Shown here piece after piece: positions 11,027 through 20,910 of a stretch of 64,000 nt of DNA. The DNA comes from Bryopsis sp. KO-2023 (lineage: Eukaryota > Chlorophyta > Ulvophyceae > Bryopsidales > Bryopsidaceae). Position 1 is the first letter of the stretch. Every line of letters begins with the position of its first letter. Both the position numbers and the translations under genes were made by a program. A model generated the notes under the pieces. The model saw only the letters and a list, made by a program, of their open reading frames with translations. It did no database searches and was not told where the DNA came from. The DNA is taken from the NCBI GenBank assembly GCA_030272585.1, contig BSYQ01000003.1, positions 5,022,001-5,086,000 on the forward strand. Direction: 5' to 3'.

Positions 11027-11999
11027 TTCCTCCCCATCTAGTTGGCAGTAGTCCCTTACTGCCCCAAAAGATTATAATAACAACCTTTGCCCCTTTTTGG
11101 ATGTCAACTTTTTTTTTTTTTAACTTCTCTGCCACAGAAACTGGGTTTCGAAAGGGGTTATGTTATATAAGGAAGTCAAAGCAGTTCTGCAAAAACACTG
11201 TATTCAGGAAATTGTCCTAATGCAACAGAAACCCAAAATACCCTGAAAAATCAATTGGTAACACCCTTGCTGGAAAATTACAACCTGAAGTGTTTGTTTC
11301 TGCCACCATCTTGCACTACCCAGGAAATCCAGAAAAACTACCTTATAAAAAGTTCAAAGCAACAAGGAAATCATAGTCAGTTTAATTCTGCCTTCCCTAG
11401 AAGATTTTCCTACAGCCCACAAGGTCAGCTGAGACACCAAAACTTCTTGGCAAACAAAAACCCCCTTTTCCTGCAGAATACCTGAGTCACCTGATTACCC
11501 AATCCATTGCAACTCTGTATAATAAAAACCCATTTGACTGGACTTCCCTCAAAGGTCACCATGCAATTCTTTACTCTCCCTTTGGCTAATTCAGTAACTC
11601 TTATTTCAGATTGCAAATATGGAATTCTCTAGCAATAACATCTTACCCCTGCTGGACTTGCAATGTATCAACAGGTGAACCATTTTCATAACCAAAACAG
11701 GTTGCAAACTTCAGAGTTTTCATCTCAACCTGATCAGAAACTGCAAAAAGATCCTTGTCCACCTCCAACACACTGATCACCAGAAAATGGACAGCCCTAA
11801 GGGTTTAACCCTGCCTGAAAAATTCCACTTCCAACACACTGATCACCAGAAACTGGACAGCCCTTGAAAAATTCCACTTCCAACACACTGATCACCAGAA
11901 ACTGGACAGCCCCAAATCACCAACTCTTTCACTGCACCCCCTGGGCAAACCACATTCAATCATCCACTCCCATGGTCACACCTCCTGTCGATTCCTGCC
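11027..11999 (-). other. 3' noncoding region of element C
   Basis: About 970 bases lie between the post-pol ORF and the 3' LTR. No ORF looks real. The right part holds a minisatellite (11760-11912) and the left edge holds the polypurine tract. Confidence 0.6.
11760..11912. repeat. About 53-bp minisatellite in the element C tail
   Basis: Three imperfect copies of a unit with CCAACACACTGATCACCAG and a TGGACAGCCC end follow one another. The same tail in element E (47959-48590) lacks them, so the array arose after the two families split. Confidence 0.75.
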
Positions 12000-12866
12000 T
12001 CAGGTCGCCGGACGTTTCAAGCCCCTCTTTGGCGCAAGCGCGGGCACACTCCAGCGGATCTCTCGAAGTGGCACGCAGTCACGATTGGTTCGTCCCGGGG
12101 AGGCTGGCTGCGTTGGCAGGGGTGGACTGATGACCGCAATCCGCAAGGACGTCAGCACCCTCGGCGCCATGACCGTGTGCTCCCGCAGCTGGCACAGCCC
12201 GCACTCTTTCGTCGCATCCACCGAGACCCCCTTTCGCGTTTCGCTGAGTCGTCCAACCACCTCCAAGCTCCCGTCTGGGTTCGTTCTCTCCACCGTTACG
12301 TCTGGCGCGTACCAGAGTCTCTGGACACAGAGGTCCCTGCAGCATACCCGGTGCTTCCCACATGGAAGCTCCCGAACTGGTGCCCCAAGAGACCTCGCCG
12401 TCTTGAAGCAAAGCGAACAGCCACGTCCCGTTTCTTTCAGCGCCGTCTCCATCTCACTCTTTTGGTCTGCTGCAGGTTTTTCTGGTTCAGGGAGCCCTGT
12501 GTCCAGGAAGCCGAAGGACAACTCCTCTTCGGAATCCAACCGCGTTACCGGCATTTTCTTCGCCCACTCTCGCCACGCTCTCAGCTCACTCTCGGCAGCA
12601 CTCAGAGACCCTTGCAGCTTCCACTTTTCCTGCTCCACCTTTTGACACTTGCTCCTCAGCCTTTCCAACTCCGCGACGTCGACTGCCCTCTTCCGCAGGA
12701 CCTGCACCGCCTCCTCAAACGCCACAACCTCATCTGCCCCCTTGATCACGTCGGCTTTCTCCACCGCTGCCGCAGGGATAACCACAGGGGCAGCCTCTGC
12801 TGGCTCACTGCTGCTGGCGGGGGTTGAGACGATAAGGGCGGCCTGGTTTGCTGGTTGCTGATCCAT
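12000..12866 (-). CDS. Post-pol ORF of element C (RING-like protein)
   Basis: This 288-residue protein starts 185 bases after pol. Its N-terminus is Ala/Pro-rich, followed by a predicted coiled coil (about 50-100). A cysteine/histidine cluster then reads C-X2-C, PCGKHRVCC, RDLC and finally CGLC, a spacing resembling a C3HC4 RING finger. Element E has a homologue in the same place (47110-47958) that keeps every cysteine and histidine of the cluster. I see no signal peptide or membrane segment, so it is not an envelope protein. A ubiquitin-ligase or RNA/DNA-binding role would be guesswork. Confidence 0.8.
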   Translation of the reverse strand: MDQQPANQAALIVSTPASSSEPAEAAPVVIPAAAVEKADVIKGADEVVAFEEAVQVLRKRAVDVAELERLRSKCQKVEQEKWKLQGSLSAAESELRAWREWAKKMPVTRLDSEEELSFGFLDTGLPEPEKPAADQKSEMETALKETGRGCSLCFKTARSLGAPVRELPCGKHRVCCRDLCVQRLWYAPDVTVERTNPDGSLEVVGRLSETRKGVSVDATKECGLCQLREHTVMAPRVLTSLRIAVISPPLPTQPASPGRTNRDCVPLREIRWSVPALAPKRGLKRPAT

Positions 12867-13051
12867 GTTGATTCCTTTTTTCTTTTCCCTTTCCGAACGA
12901 TAGGCTCCTCTTTCTCTCTTCTTGCTCTGCGCACGTAACTTGCTAGACAGTTTCCGACTCCAGTATACTGCACACCTATTTCTGTTTCTGTCAGAGGTTG
13001 CTTCAGTCTGTCAGGGACATCAACCTGTCACCTCTGCTTGATCTAGTCCTT

Positions 13052-16000
13052 TCAGCTTCTTATCTCAAACTCACGTAACTTGTCCGGTGCGTTTCGCAAG
13101 TTTCTGGCAGGTTCCCAGGTGTCCTCCGATTGATCATAACCCTGCCACCTGACAAGGTACTGCTTCTTGCCCCTGACAGTCCTATCTGCCAGAATCCTGT
13201 CAACCAGATACTCCTCTTGGCCTGCCACCATTTCAGGCTCAGGTTGCCACCTGGGTGCCTCCCTGTCAGGAAAGCTGCCCTCCTGATCTTCGAAAGCAGG
13301 TTTCAGCTTGGACACATGGAAGGTGTTATGAATTTTCCAATGACCTGGCAGCCTCAGCCTGACTGCAACTTCAGATAACCTCTTCAGAACTACAAAAGGT
13401 CCACAGTATTTTGCAGTCAATTTCCTGCTCAACACCTGTGGTAGGGGTAAGTCCTTTGTGGCGAGAAAAACTTTGTCGCCCGGCTGAAAGCCCCCTCCCC
13501 TTCTGTTTTCGTCCGCCCCCTGGCGTTGACGTGCCTGAGCAGAAGCAATGTTCCTTCTGCAGGTTTGCAATGCAGTCTGCCAAGTAGACCACCAATCATC
13601 CACTGCAGGGCAAGCTGTAGCAGCTACAGCACTTGCAGGAGTCCTGGGTTGCTGTCCATTCATCAAATAGAAGGGAGAAAACCCAGTTGTAGCATTTATG
13701 CTGGAATTGTATGCAAATTCTGCAGCATCCAAATGCATATCCCAGTCTGTGCCTGCAGGTTCCACATAACTGCGCAGAATTTCCTGCACTGTTCTGTTAG
13801 CTCGCTCAGTCTGACCATCTGTCTCAGGATGATAACTGCTAGACATTGCTAACCGAGTGCCTGCCTTCTTCCAAAGAGCCCTCCAAAAATTGCTAGTGAA
13901 ACGACTATCCCGATCAGAAACAATTTCTTGAGGCAATCCAAAGAAACGAACCACATGTTGGAAAAACAAATCTGCTACCCCTGCAGCAGTAACTGTCTGC
14001 TTTGTTGGAATGAGTCTGATCATTTTTGTGAACCGATCCACAACCACCAGCAAATAATCTGACCCTTTCTGAGTCCTTGGCAAAGGTCCAACAAAGTCCA
14101 ATGAAACACTAGTCCACCTGCCATCTGGAATTGGCAAGGGCTGCAGCTTACCCAAAGGCTTCTGAGTAGAGGCCTTGTTTCGTTGGCAGGGAATGCAATT
14201 CCTTACATACTTCTGCACAGATCCTGAAATAAGGGGCCAGAAGTAATACTGCTGAACCCTGTGCAGGGTCTTCCTCCTGCCCAGATGTCCTGCCAATGCA
14301 GACTCATGGCAAGCATGCAGTATCTTTTCCCTGAGCCCATCTGCTTCAGGTATCCACCATTTCCAGGAATGACCAACATGTCTCCAAAGTTTCAGACCAT
14401 CCCATTTCACATGTGGAGGTCTGGAAGGTGCTCCAATCAGCTGCCAACATAATGGATCCTTCTTGTAAGCTGCCAGCACTGCCTGCTGAAATTCCCGATC
14501 TGCTGTCAACCTTATCCTTGCATTCAGCTGAGGACCATGTTCCTCTGCCTGATGTGTGGCCCTGCTCAACGCATCTGCCACCACATTGTCTCTGCCTGGC
14601 CGGTACTTGATCTCGAACTTGAAGGATTGCAGAGTCTCCATCCATCGTGCCTGCCTCTGTGACAGGTGAGGCTGGGTGTGCAAAAATTTTAGAGGTGCGT
14701 GATCGGTGTGCACGGTGAACTCTTGAGCATCCAAGTAGTGCCTCCACACTTTCAGAGCATGCACCACAGCCAACAGCTCCTTTTCATGAGTCGCATAGTT
14801 GAGCTCTGCCGGTTGCAGTTTCCTGCTTTCATATGCCACTGGTTGCTGACCCTGCCCCTGGTCCTGTGTTAGGACTGCTCCAATAGCATAGTCTGAGGCA
14901 TCTGTGATCACCTCGAATCTCAGACTTGGGTCAGGCACCAAAAGCACTGGTGCAGACATTAACGCCTCCTTGACATCCTGCATTGCTGCAGCTTCTGCCT
15001 CAGTCCATTTCCACACTGCCTCCTTTTTCAATAGAGCAGTGAGTGGTTTGGCTCTTGCAGAAAAATCCTTGATGAATCTTCTGTAATAGTTTGCCAATCC
15101 CAGAAATGACCTGAGATCCTTCACTGAAGTCAAAGGTGGCCAGTCCCTGATGACCTGCACCTTACTCTGCAACACCTGTACTCCTGCAGCACTCAACTCA
15201 TGCCCCAGAAACTCAACTTGCTCCTTGCAGATTTCACATTTGGAAGCTGAAGCATATAATTTCTGCTCCCTCAACCTCTGCATCACCTTTTTCAAGTGAA
15301 CCTTGTGTTCTGCCCAGCTCTTGCTAAAAATCAAGATGTCATCTAAGTAAACGATGCAGAAGGTATCCAGAAAATCATGTAACACATGATTCATTGTGTT
15401 CATGAAGGTGGCAGGAGCATTTGTCAGCCCAAAAGGAAGAACAATGTACTCGTAGAGGCCATACCTGGTGCGGAAGGCCGTTTTCTCACAGTCTGCAGGG
15501 TCCAACCGCACCTGATGGTAGCCTGCGCAGAGATCAATTTTGCTGAAGCAGCGAGCTCCCTGAATCTGATCCAGCAATTCCTCTATCCTTGGGATAGGGT
15601 ACCTGTTCTTCACCGTTAGTTTGTTAAGTGCCCGAAAGTCTACGCACATCCTAAGCTTTCCGTTCTTCTTAGGAACAAACAAAATTGGTGAACCCCAGGG
15701 TGACTTGCTAGGTCTGATAAAACCCTGCTTCAGTAACTCTGCCAACTGCTTCTTCAATTCTTCTCTTTCTGCAAAACTGGCTCTATAAAGCCCCTTTTTC
15801 ACTGGTTCTGCCCCTTCTACCAATTCAATCTTGTGGTTCACACCCCTGTCAGGAGGCATTTCCTGCGGCAGTTCCTCTTTAAACAAATCCTGAAACTCCT
15901 TTCTGATCTGTTTTTCTAGCTCGACTGCCTCTTTCTGTTCCTCTGACAAGGTTTCTGGTTCACTGCCTCTCACTGCATCAGTACTTTCCAAACCATTTAT

Positions 16001-17215
16001 TGAACATTCATTATTTACTTCCCGTAAATTCAATAGGTACATCGGCAGGCCCTTGCGAGCTGCCTGAGCTACCTCATGTGCAGACATGAGGTCCAAATCT
16101 GCTGTACTGCAATCTTCCAATCTGCCTGTTTGCATTCTAAGTTTAACGACTCTACCCTGAGGCCCCTGCAAAGCCACTATCTTTTCCTGCCAATCTATGG
16201 TGGGGTTATGTTTGATCAACCAAGACATACCCAGCACCAGGTCATATCTGCCCAGTGTTACTGCATACATCTTTTCTTCAGACACAAACCTCCCCATCTT
16301 GACACTGGCCTGCAGTTCTTTTTCTACCTTTTCCGAAGTCCTGCCATCTGCCAACTGAACTTCAGAAACTGCCTCAGAGTGTTGTGTCTGTATGCTGTTT
16401 TCCTGCAACCAATCTTTCGAAACAAAATTGTCGGTTGCACCACTATCTATCAAAATTCTAGCAAAACAATCTGCCACAAACCCTGTGGTCTTCAACATTC
16501 CCTGAGTCCCCCCATGGACTCCTCTCAACTTCAAAAGTGGGGGTTCATCCAAGCTATATCCTTTAAAGCAAACTTCATTAGGTCTGCCCAGCCCAGATTC
16601 CTCTCTCACTGAAAACAGGTCTGCGGTGTCTGCCCTCAGATCACCAGCAGCACCAACATGCACTGAAAAATCATGCAGGTCAGGTGTGGCCCCGCCTGGC
16701 CCTGCACCTACTGCCTCTGAGAATTGAGTAGTTGTGGCTACCGTAGGCACATCAACCCCCTCAATCTCACTCCATGACCCTGCAGGTGTCAGTGCCTCCT
16801 GCACTACACCTTCAAAATCCTTCTCTGAAACATCTGCAGATGCTGCGACTCCGCGCCCAGCATCTACCATTGCACTCTTCAAACAAACTGCAAGCCTCCC
16901 CAACTTCGGCAGACCACTTGCAGTACTGCTCACCTTCTCCCTAAGGCCTCCAGAATTCCCTGCACCGGTGTCCCTGCCTGGATCACCACCTGCAGAAATT
17001 CCATCCATGAATCTTACACACTTCTCCTCGGTTACGGCTACACACGGCTCATCAACCTTAGAATGGACTCCACGCCCATAGGCTACCCTCCCCTGAGGTA
17101 ACACCTTGTGTGGGTGGCTACGCCGACCTTCCCACACTCCACTTCTGTCCTCCTGCTTCTCTTCTCCACGGCTGGCAGTCTCTCCAGACTCCAGCCTGCT
17201 CAGTTTTCCTGACAA
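13052..17215 (-). CDS. pol: Pol polyprotein of element C
   Basis: The open frame is 1387 codons, in the -1 frame relative to gag and overlapping its end. The first start-like codon is TTG, so a Gag-Pol fusion made by frameshifting is likely. Order: protease ([11 protein letters not shown], near 258), reverse transcriptase with [12 protein letters not shown] (near 620), RNase H ([12 protein letters not shown], then HEKELLAVV and HTDHAPL), integrase with an HHCC zinc domain (CHESALAGH ... CIPCQRNK) and the DDE residues in LDFVGPL, IVSDRDSRF and [14 protein letters not shown]-terminal chromodomain follows ([12 protein letters not shown] ... [17 protein letters not shown], about 1330-1377). The chromodomain marks it as a chromovirus that likely targets chromatin. 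Intact. Confidence 0.95.
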   Translation of the reverse strand: MSGKLSRLESGETASRGEEKQEDRSGVWEGRRSHPHKVLPQGRVAYGRGVHSKVDEPCVAVTEEKCVRFMDGISAGGDPGRDTGAGNSGGLREKVSSTASGLPKLGRLAVCLKSAMVDAGRGVAASADVSEKDFEGVVQEALTPAGSWSEIEGVDVPTVATTTQFSEAVGAGPGGATPDLHDFSVHVGAAGDLRADTADLFSVREESGLGRPNEVCFKGYSLDEPPLLKLRGVHGGTQGMLKTTGFVADCFARILIDSGATDNFVSKDWLQENSIQTQHSEAVSEVQLADGRTSEKVEKELQASVKMGRFVSEEKMYAVTLGRYDLVLGMSWLIKHNPTIDWQEKIVALQGPQGRVVKLRMQTGRLEDCSTADLDLMSAHEVAQAARKGLPMYLLNLREVNNECSINGLESTDAVRGSEPETLSEEQKEAVELEKQIRKEFQDLFKEELPQEMPPDRGVNHKIELVEGAEPVKKGLYRASFAEREELKKQLAELLKQGFIRPSKSPWGSPILFVPKKNGKLRMCVDFRALNKLTVKNRYPIPRIEELLDQIQGARCFSKIDLCAGYHQVRLDPADCEKTAFRTRYGLYEYIVLPFGLTNAPATFMNTMNHVLHDFLDTFCIVYLDDILIFSKSWAEHKVHLKKVMQRLREQKLYASASKCEICKEQVEFLGHELSAAGVQVLQSKVQVIRDWPPLTSVKDLRSFLGLANYYRRFIKDFSARAKPLTALLKKEAVWKWTEAEAAAMQDVKEALMSAPVLLVPDPSLRFEVITDASDYAIGAVLTQDQGQGQQPVAYESRKLQPAELNYATHEKELLAVVHALKVWRHYLDAQEFTVHTDHAPLKFLHTQPHLSQRQARWMETLQSFKFEIKYRPGRDNVVADALSRATHQAEEHGPQLNARIRLTADREFQQAVLAAYKKDPLCWQLIGAPSRPPHVKWDGLKLWRHVGHSWKWWIPEADGLREKILHACHESALAGHLGRRKTLHRVQQYYFWPLISGSVQKYVRNCIPCQRNKASTQKPLGKLQPLPIPDGRWTSVSLDFVGPLPRTQKGSDYLLVVVDRFTKMIRLIPTKQTVTAAGVADLFFQHVVRFFGLPQEIVSDRDSRFTSNFWRALWKKAGTRLAMSSSYHPETDGQTERANRTVQEILRSYVEPAGTDWDMHLDAAEFAYNSSINATTGFSPFYLMNGQQPRTPASAVAATACPAVDDWWSTWQTALQTCRRNIASAQARQRQGADENRRGGGFQPGDKVFLATKDLPLPQVLSRKLTAKYCGPFVVLKRLSEVAVRLRLPGHWKIHNTFHVSKLKPAFEDQEGSFPDREAPRWQPEPEMVAGQEEYLVDRILADRTVRGKKQYLVRWQGYDQSEDTWEPARNLRNAPDKLREFEIRS

Positions 17216-18369
17216 TCAACAGCAAAATGGCCCAACTTGTCGCAGTTGTAGCACCGCACATTTGCTGCAGCGCGACCTGCGTCCATTCTGCTTCTGCCTG
17301 CTGACGAACTTTCTCCAGACTTTCGCCTCTGTCTGCGAGGACTGCCACTGCGTCCCCTGCTCTTGCTGCGACTTGCGTCACGGCGTTTGCCGTCGTCAAA
17401 ACCCACACGGTTTCGCTGGAGGCCATCAACCTCCATGCGGTCACCTGATTGGGGAATATAACGCGGTGTCTGCCGATCGTCAAATCTGCCACGGTTGAAA
17501 CTCTGAGACCTGCCTCTGCTCTGCGAGCGTCCTCTGCTCTGTGAGCGTCCTCTGCTCTGGGATCGTCCCCTGCTTTGGGACCTGTCCCTGCGTGAACTTT
17601 CACGCCTGCCTCTGGGACTGCGGCCTCTGCGTCCTTCTCTGCGGTATATCTCTAGAGGTCCTTCCCATGTAGCGGCAAGTGCTATTGCTCGCTCCAAATC
17701 TGCAGGATCTTCCATTTCAACCTTAGTGCGCAAACGATCATTCAGACCTTCTATGAAACGAAACAGCTGCTCCCCAGCATTGCTGTCGTTGATCTGCAAC
17801 ATGAGCCTGCGAAAATCGTGCACATATTCTGCGACAGACATTCGACCCTGCTTCAGGCGTGACCATTCACGTCTGAAGTCCTTGTTCTCGTTGGTCTTGC
17901 CGAACTGCCGTCTGAGATCTGCGACTAGTGCGGTCAGATCTGTAGGCAAAGCCCTCTGGCCTGCCATTGCCTCTTCGTAACGACTTCTCCACCATGTTCC
18001 TGCAGCACCTCTTAAACAGCCTGCAGCCACCAAAACCTGCTGTTCCCTGTCTCTGGTTGCAGTCAGATCATAATATGTCTGCAACTGAACCTGCCACTCG
18101 TTCAGAGGAACATCCTGTGGATCACCATACCAGGAGTCAGGGCCTTTTGCCCTTGCTTTACCCAGAGCTGCCGGCGGATGCTGCTCGGCCAACCTAGTCC
18201 GTACTGCGTGCCGGACTGCATCGTCCATCTGCGCGTTGACATTAGCGGCGACCTGCCTCAGGTGCAGGATCTCTTCCTGCATCTCTGCCATGCCCCGCCT
18301 CAGACCCTGAAGATCGAACGGATCTGGGGCTGGCGTTCCCATCTGCGGGTGCTCGTCTGTGCCTGACAT
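17200..18369 (-). CDS. gag: Gag of element C
   Basis: I start at the ATG at 18369 (MSGTDEHPQMGTPAP) because it aligns with the element E start ([15 protein letters not shown]); the frame is open further upstream. The capsid region (about 40-250) carries [22 protein letters not shown] and the retrotransposon-gag signature [24 protein letters not shown]. An Arg/Ser-rich linker with SQSRGR repeats follows, then a canonical zinc knuckle CYNCDKLGHFAVDC near the C-terminus. The last codons are GAA-AAC-TGA, probably a -1 frameshift region. Confidence 0.9.
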   Translation of the reverse strand: MSGTDEHPQMGTPAPDPFDLQGLRRGMAEMQEEILHLRQVAANVNAQMDDAVRHAVRTRLAEQHPPAALGKARAKGPDSWYGDPQDVPLNEWQVQLQTYYDLTATRDREQQVLVAAGCLRGAAGTWWRSRYEEAMAGQRALPTDLTALVADLRRQFGKTNENKDFRREWSRLKQGRMSVAEYVHDFRRLMLQINDSNAGEQLFRFIEGLNDRLRTKVEMEDPADLERAIALAATWEGPLEIYRREGRRGRSPRGRRESSRRDRSQSRGRSQSRGRSQSRGRSQSRGRSQSFNRGRFDDRQTPRYIPQSGDRMEVDGLQRNRVGFDDGKRRDASRSKSRGRSGSPRRQRRKSGESSSAGRSRMDAGRAAANVRCYNCDKLGHFAVDCQEN

Positions 18370-18715
18370 TCCTCCTGTTCCGCTCACGCCTTTCCTGCGT
18401 TGCCCTCTGCGATCTGTAGATCGGACACTGAGGGTCAGAACAGTCGTAGTATCTGATAATATTACCACTGCGTTCTGCCTTCCTGTGGCCGTGAGGAGGC
18501 GCTCTGAGAGGAGGTGGAGGTACCACTGCCAATGGGTGTCTCACCGGACCCAAAACCTGCACTGGTCTGGGTAACCTGAAAGGGGCTGAAACCCAGTCCC
18601 CTGAGAAAGTAAACAGATCAGGTGGCAGCCCTGCCTCACACTGGATAACAGTCTCTACGTCTGATTCTGCTTCACTTCCACTACTCTCCACTGTCACAGG
18701 TTTCCCAAAACTCAT
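18242..18715 (-). CDS. Pre-gag ORF of element C
   Basis: This 157-residue ORF starts at MSFGKP and ends inside gag, overlapping the gag start by 128 bases; gag is in its +1 frame. Element E has a homologous ORF in the same place and frame relation. Shared blocks outside the overlap are GPVRHPLAV, LRAPPHGHR and a CSDPQC/CTDPNC pair followed by IYR and an Arg/Glu-rich stretch. Conservation outside the overlap argues that it is translated. Function unknown; it may also be the N-terminal part of a frameshifted Gag. Confidence 0.72.
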   Translation of the reverse strand: MSFGKPVTVESSGSEAESDVETVIQCEAGLPPDLFTFSGDWVSAPFRLPRPVQVLGPVRHPLAVVPPPPLRAPPHGHRKAERSGNIIRYYDCSDPQCPIYRSQRATQERRERNRRNVRHRRAPADGNASPRSVRSSGSEAGHGRDAGRDPAPEAGRR

Positions 18716-18987
18716 GCAGCACACTTCTGCAGAAAGCCACTACAACACCGGCTAATTCCGACTAACCAAGAAGCCTTGCGCAAAACCTGCGTCTTCTAGA
18801 TCTGCGCCGCCGCGCCAAACCTTTCTGGGATCTCTCTGAAAGCTGCGCCTATCTGCGCTGAACCTTTCTGCGACCTCTCCTTTGAAAGCTGCGCCTGCCT
18901 GCGCTACCTTTCACCAGAACTTCGTTCTCCTCTTTTGCTTCCTCCTGAAGCCTTTCAGGAACGCTGCGATCTTGTCGCCAGCCCTGA

Positions 18988-18999
18988 GCTCCGAAACCA
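18988..18999 (-). other. Primer-binding site of element C
   Basis: On the minus strand it reads TGGTTTCGGAGC, one base inside the 5' LTR. Confidence 0.8.
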
Positions 19000-19000
19000 A

Positions 19001-19463
19001 TGTAAAGACTGCGCTGTAGACTGCGACTCTGAAGCAGTCTGCCAGCCTGAAACAACAGCCTAGAAGGCTGCAACAAGTTCCGACACGAGAGAGCGGGAGA
19101 GAGAGAGTGTTCAACCCCAAAATCGAGTTACAAGAATACCCTGAGGTGCTGCCCAAATACCCTAGGCTGCACCTCTGATCCAAACTGATCGTTCAAGGTC
19201 CTATCCATCAACATGACCTGACAGTCTGCCTCAGTGTCAGGTCCCCTGTCTGAAACCTTCTGAGCTGCCAGCCCTGCAGAAAAGCGTCTGCTGAGCTGTC
19301 AGCCCCCATTCACAGATCTAAGGGTTCCGCCCTGCTGCAGCAAACCGGCTGCAGCATTGCTGGTTCCCTAGAACTGCAGGCCTGTCAGTTCCCCTGAACT
19401 GCAGGTCTGCCAGTTCCCTGAACTGAGGATCTGACAGTTCCCCTGAACTGTAGAATCCTTACA
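19001..19463 (-). repeat. 5' LTR of element C
   Basis: This is the 463-bp partner of 10564-11026. The 272 bases between it and the pre-gag ORF (18716-18987) are leader. Confidence 0.93.
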
Positions 19464-19739
19464 GCAGGAGTCACAGCTTCCGACACTTTCTGTGTCGTCG
19501 TTGTCGTTCGGCCCGGTAGGTGGTGGTACGGGACTCGGCCTTCGAATAGGTGGTCCCTCAAGTCCGGGAGGTACGCCCTCGATAACGCTTGGGCCGCCGT
19601 AGCAAAAGGCCAGTTGGTCGATATAAAATATTCTCCAATGTGGTGCGACCAGCTCCTCTGGCACTGTGAGATAACGGAAGGTCGGGTGTTCGTGTGTGCC
19701 GGCGGAGGACTGGGGCGAGGTAAGGTGGCTGTTCGACAT
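19464..19739 (-). CDS. Pre-gag ORF of element B, split by element C
   Basis: The ATG at 19739 opens MSNSHLTSPQSSAG. After 92 codons it is cut by element C. The frame resumes at 10558 and ends at a TAA at 10516-10514, giving about 106 residues once the insertion and one target-site copy are discounted. It is Pro-rich with an acidic, cysteine-containing end (SCDSC). Its position before gag matches the pre-gag ORFs of elements C and E, but I see no convincing sequence similarity to them. Function unknown. Confidence 0.5.
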
Positions 19740-19770
19740 ACGGGTGGTATGGGTCTTGGTTCCGGCTTCG

Positions 19771-19782
19771 GCTCCGAAACCA
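19771..19782 (-). other. Primer-binding site of element B
   Basis: TGGTTTCGGAGC on the minus strand, followed by CGAAGCC. Two bases separate it from the LTR. Confidence 0.75.
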
Positions 19783-19784
19783 GT

Positions 19785-20186
19785 TGATACAAACGTTGGA
19801 ACAAATAGACTAGTCGAGTGGACTTACGTCTAGAGCACGGAATACACTTCAAACAAGGAACTTTACAATGTGTCCAAGTTACAATGAGGCTGTGGTCCGG
19901 GCCGAATAAGTATTCGGCCGGGCCGACAGCCTGTCCAACCCTTTCATCCAACTCAGTGTTCTAATGGCCCCTTGGCCGTGTCCTAATGGACCCTAAGCTG
20001 AATGTGAGGCTCCAGGCCGAACTGAGGGTTGCCAGTGGCAACTTGCCACCTCAGAGGCGGCCTGGCCCTCTCCCTTATTGTGTGGCTATGATGATGGTGA
20101 GCTGGTTCGGTCCGACTACTGTCAGGCCGAACCACGTGTTGGGTGAGTGGGCCGAACCACGTGTCATACGACGGACGTTCGTATCA
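19785..20186 (-). repeat. 5' LTR of element B
   Basis: Its boundaries are set by the adjoining PBS and by matching inverted ends (TGATACAAACG and CGTTCGTATCA). It is about 402 bp. No second LTR is in the window, so the outer boundary is less certain than for the other elements. Confidence 0.65.
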
Positions 20187-20199
20187 GATTCTGTGTGGA

Positions 20200-20281
20200 C
20201 AGGGTTCGCACAGAGATGGACAGGGTTCACACAGAGATGGACAGGGTTCACACAGAGATGGACAGGGTTCGCACAGACTTG
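20200..20281. repeat. 21-bp tandem repeat
   Basis: About four copies of GGACAGGGTTCxCACAGAGAT lie just outside the element B LTR. Confidence 0.9.
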
Positions 20282-20303
20282 GGTTTTTTTAATATTTCAT
20301 TAA

Positions 20304-20520
20304 AAACTGCAGTCACCCCCAGCAAATTCCATATCTCCTTTTTACCCTTTGTTTTCCCTATTGTTTTCCCACTATAAACTGCAGTCACCCCCAGCAAATT
20401 CCATATCTCCTTTTTACCCTTTGTTTTCCCCATTGTGTTCCCACTATAAACTGCAGTCACCCCTGCAAATTCCATATCCCCTTTTTCCCCATTGTTTTCC
20501 CCTTCTTCCCATTTCGTTAT
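20304..20520. repeat. 72-bp tandem repeat
   Basis: Three copies of a unit begin AAACTGCAGTCACCCC at 20304, 20376 and 20448. The last copy is degenerate at its end. It is pyrimidine-rich with no coding potential. Confidence 0.9.
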
Positions 20521-20549
20521 CAAGATATCATTGCACCCTCCACCTCCCC

Positions 20550-20910
20550 ACCAGACCTGGGCCCGACCGGACCGGCAGCAAAAAACCGGTCCGGTCCGGT
20601 CCAACCTGTCCATGGACCGACTGACCTGTCCGGTCCTGTCCGGTCCAGCGAAAAAACGCCGGTCCTTGCAAGACCGGACAGGTTGTGACCGGTCCTATCC
20701 TGTCCCTGTCCGGTCCAGTCAACCTCGGAAATCTGCAGAAATCTGGACCGGATTTCTGACAGATTTTCCGCTTTTAGACAGGTCACACTAAGATTTCGCC
20801 TTTATTAGACAGGCGATGTGACCTGTCTAAAACCGGAACGACCCTGTCTTGACAGGGTTGTTCTCCTGTTTTAGACCGGCTCCAAGTCGGTCTAAAACAG
20901 GTCGCACAAT
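20550..20910. repeat. CCGGTCCGG/AGACAGGT word array
   Basis: The stretch is dominated by overlapping palindromic words: GGTCCGG and its complement at 20555-20735, then AGACAGG/CCTGTCT and TTTTAGACCGG at 20775-20905. An inverted pair, AGACAGGTCACA and TGTGACCTGTCT, lies at 20778-20830. It resembles the termini of the other word-rich elements here, but I could not find clean terminal repeats or a target duplication. Confidence 0.6.

Larger units (their letters stand above)
10564..19463 (-). mobile_element. Chromovirus element C, structurally complete
   Basis: This 8.9-kb Ty3/Gypsy element has 463-bp LTRs that look identical, and the TSD GCAGG (10559-10563 and 19464-19468). It is inserted in the leader of element B. 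On the minus strand the order is LTR, PBS, a small pre-gag ORF, gag, pol with chromodomain, a RING-like post-pol ORF, a noncoding tail with a minisatellite, PPT and LTR. All catalytic motifs are present and no frame is broken, so it may have been autonomous recently. It is the same lineage as element E. Confidence 0.93.
1..20186 (-). mobile_element. Gypsy element B, nested and broken
   Basis: This is a minus-strand Ty3/Gypsy element. Its 5' LTR is 19785-20186, its PBS 19771-19782 and its leader 19464-19770 plus 10419-10563. A small pre-gag ORF, then gag (10418-7774) and pol (7849-5793) follow. Pol resumes at 135-121 and then enters a foldback element. Elements A (TSD ACTGG) and C (TSD GCAGG) and two foldback elements are inserted in it, so it is the oldest layer here. 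Its 3' half and 3' LTR lie beyond position 1. An in-frame gag stop, a gag frameshift and the insertions make it non-functional. Confidence 0.85.
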
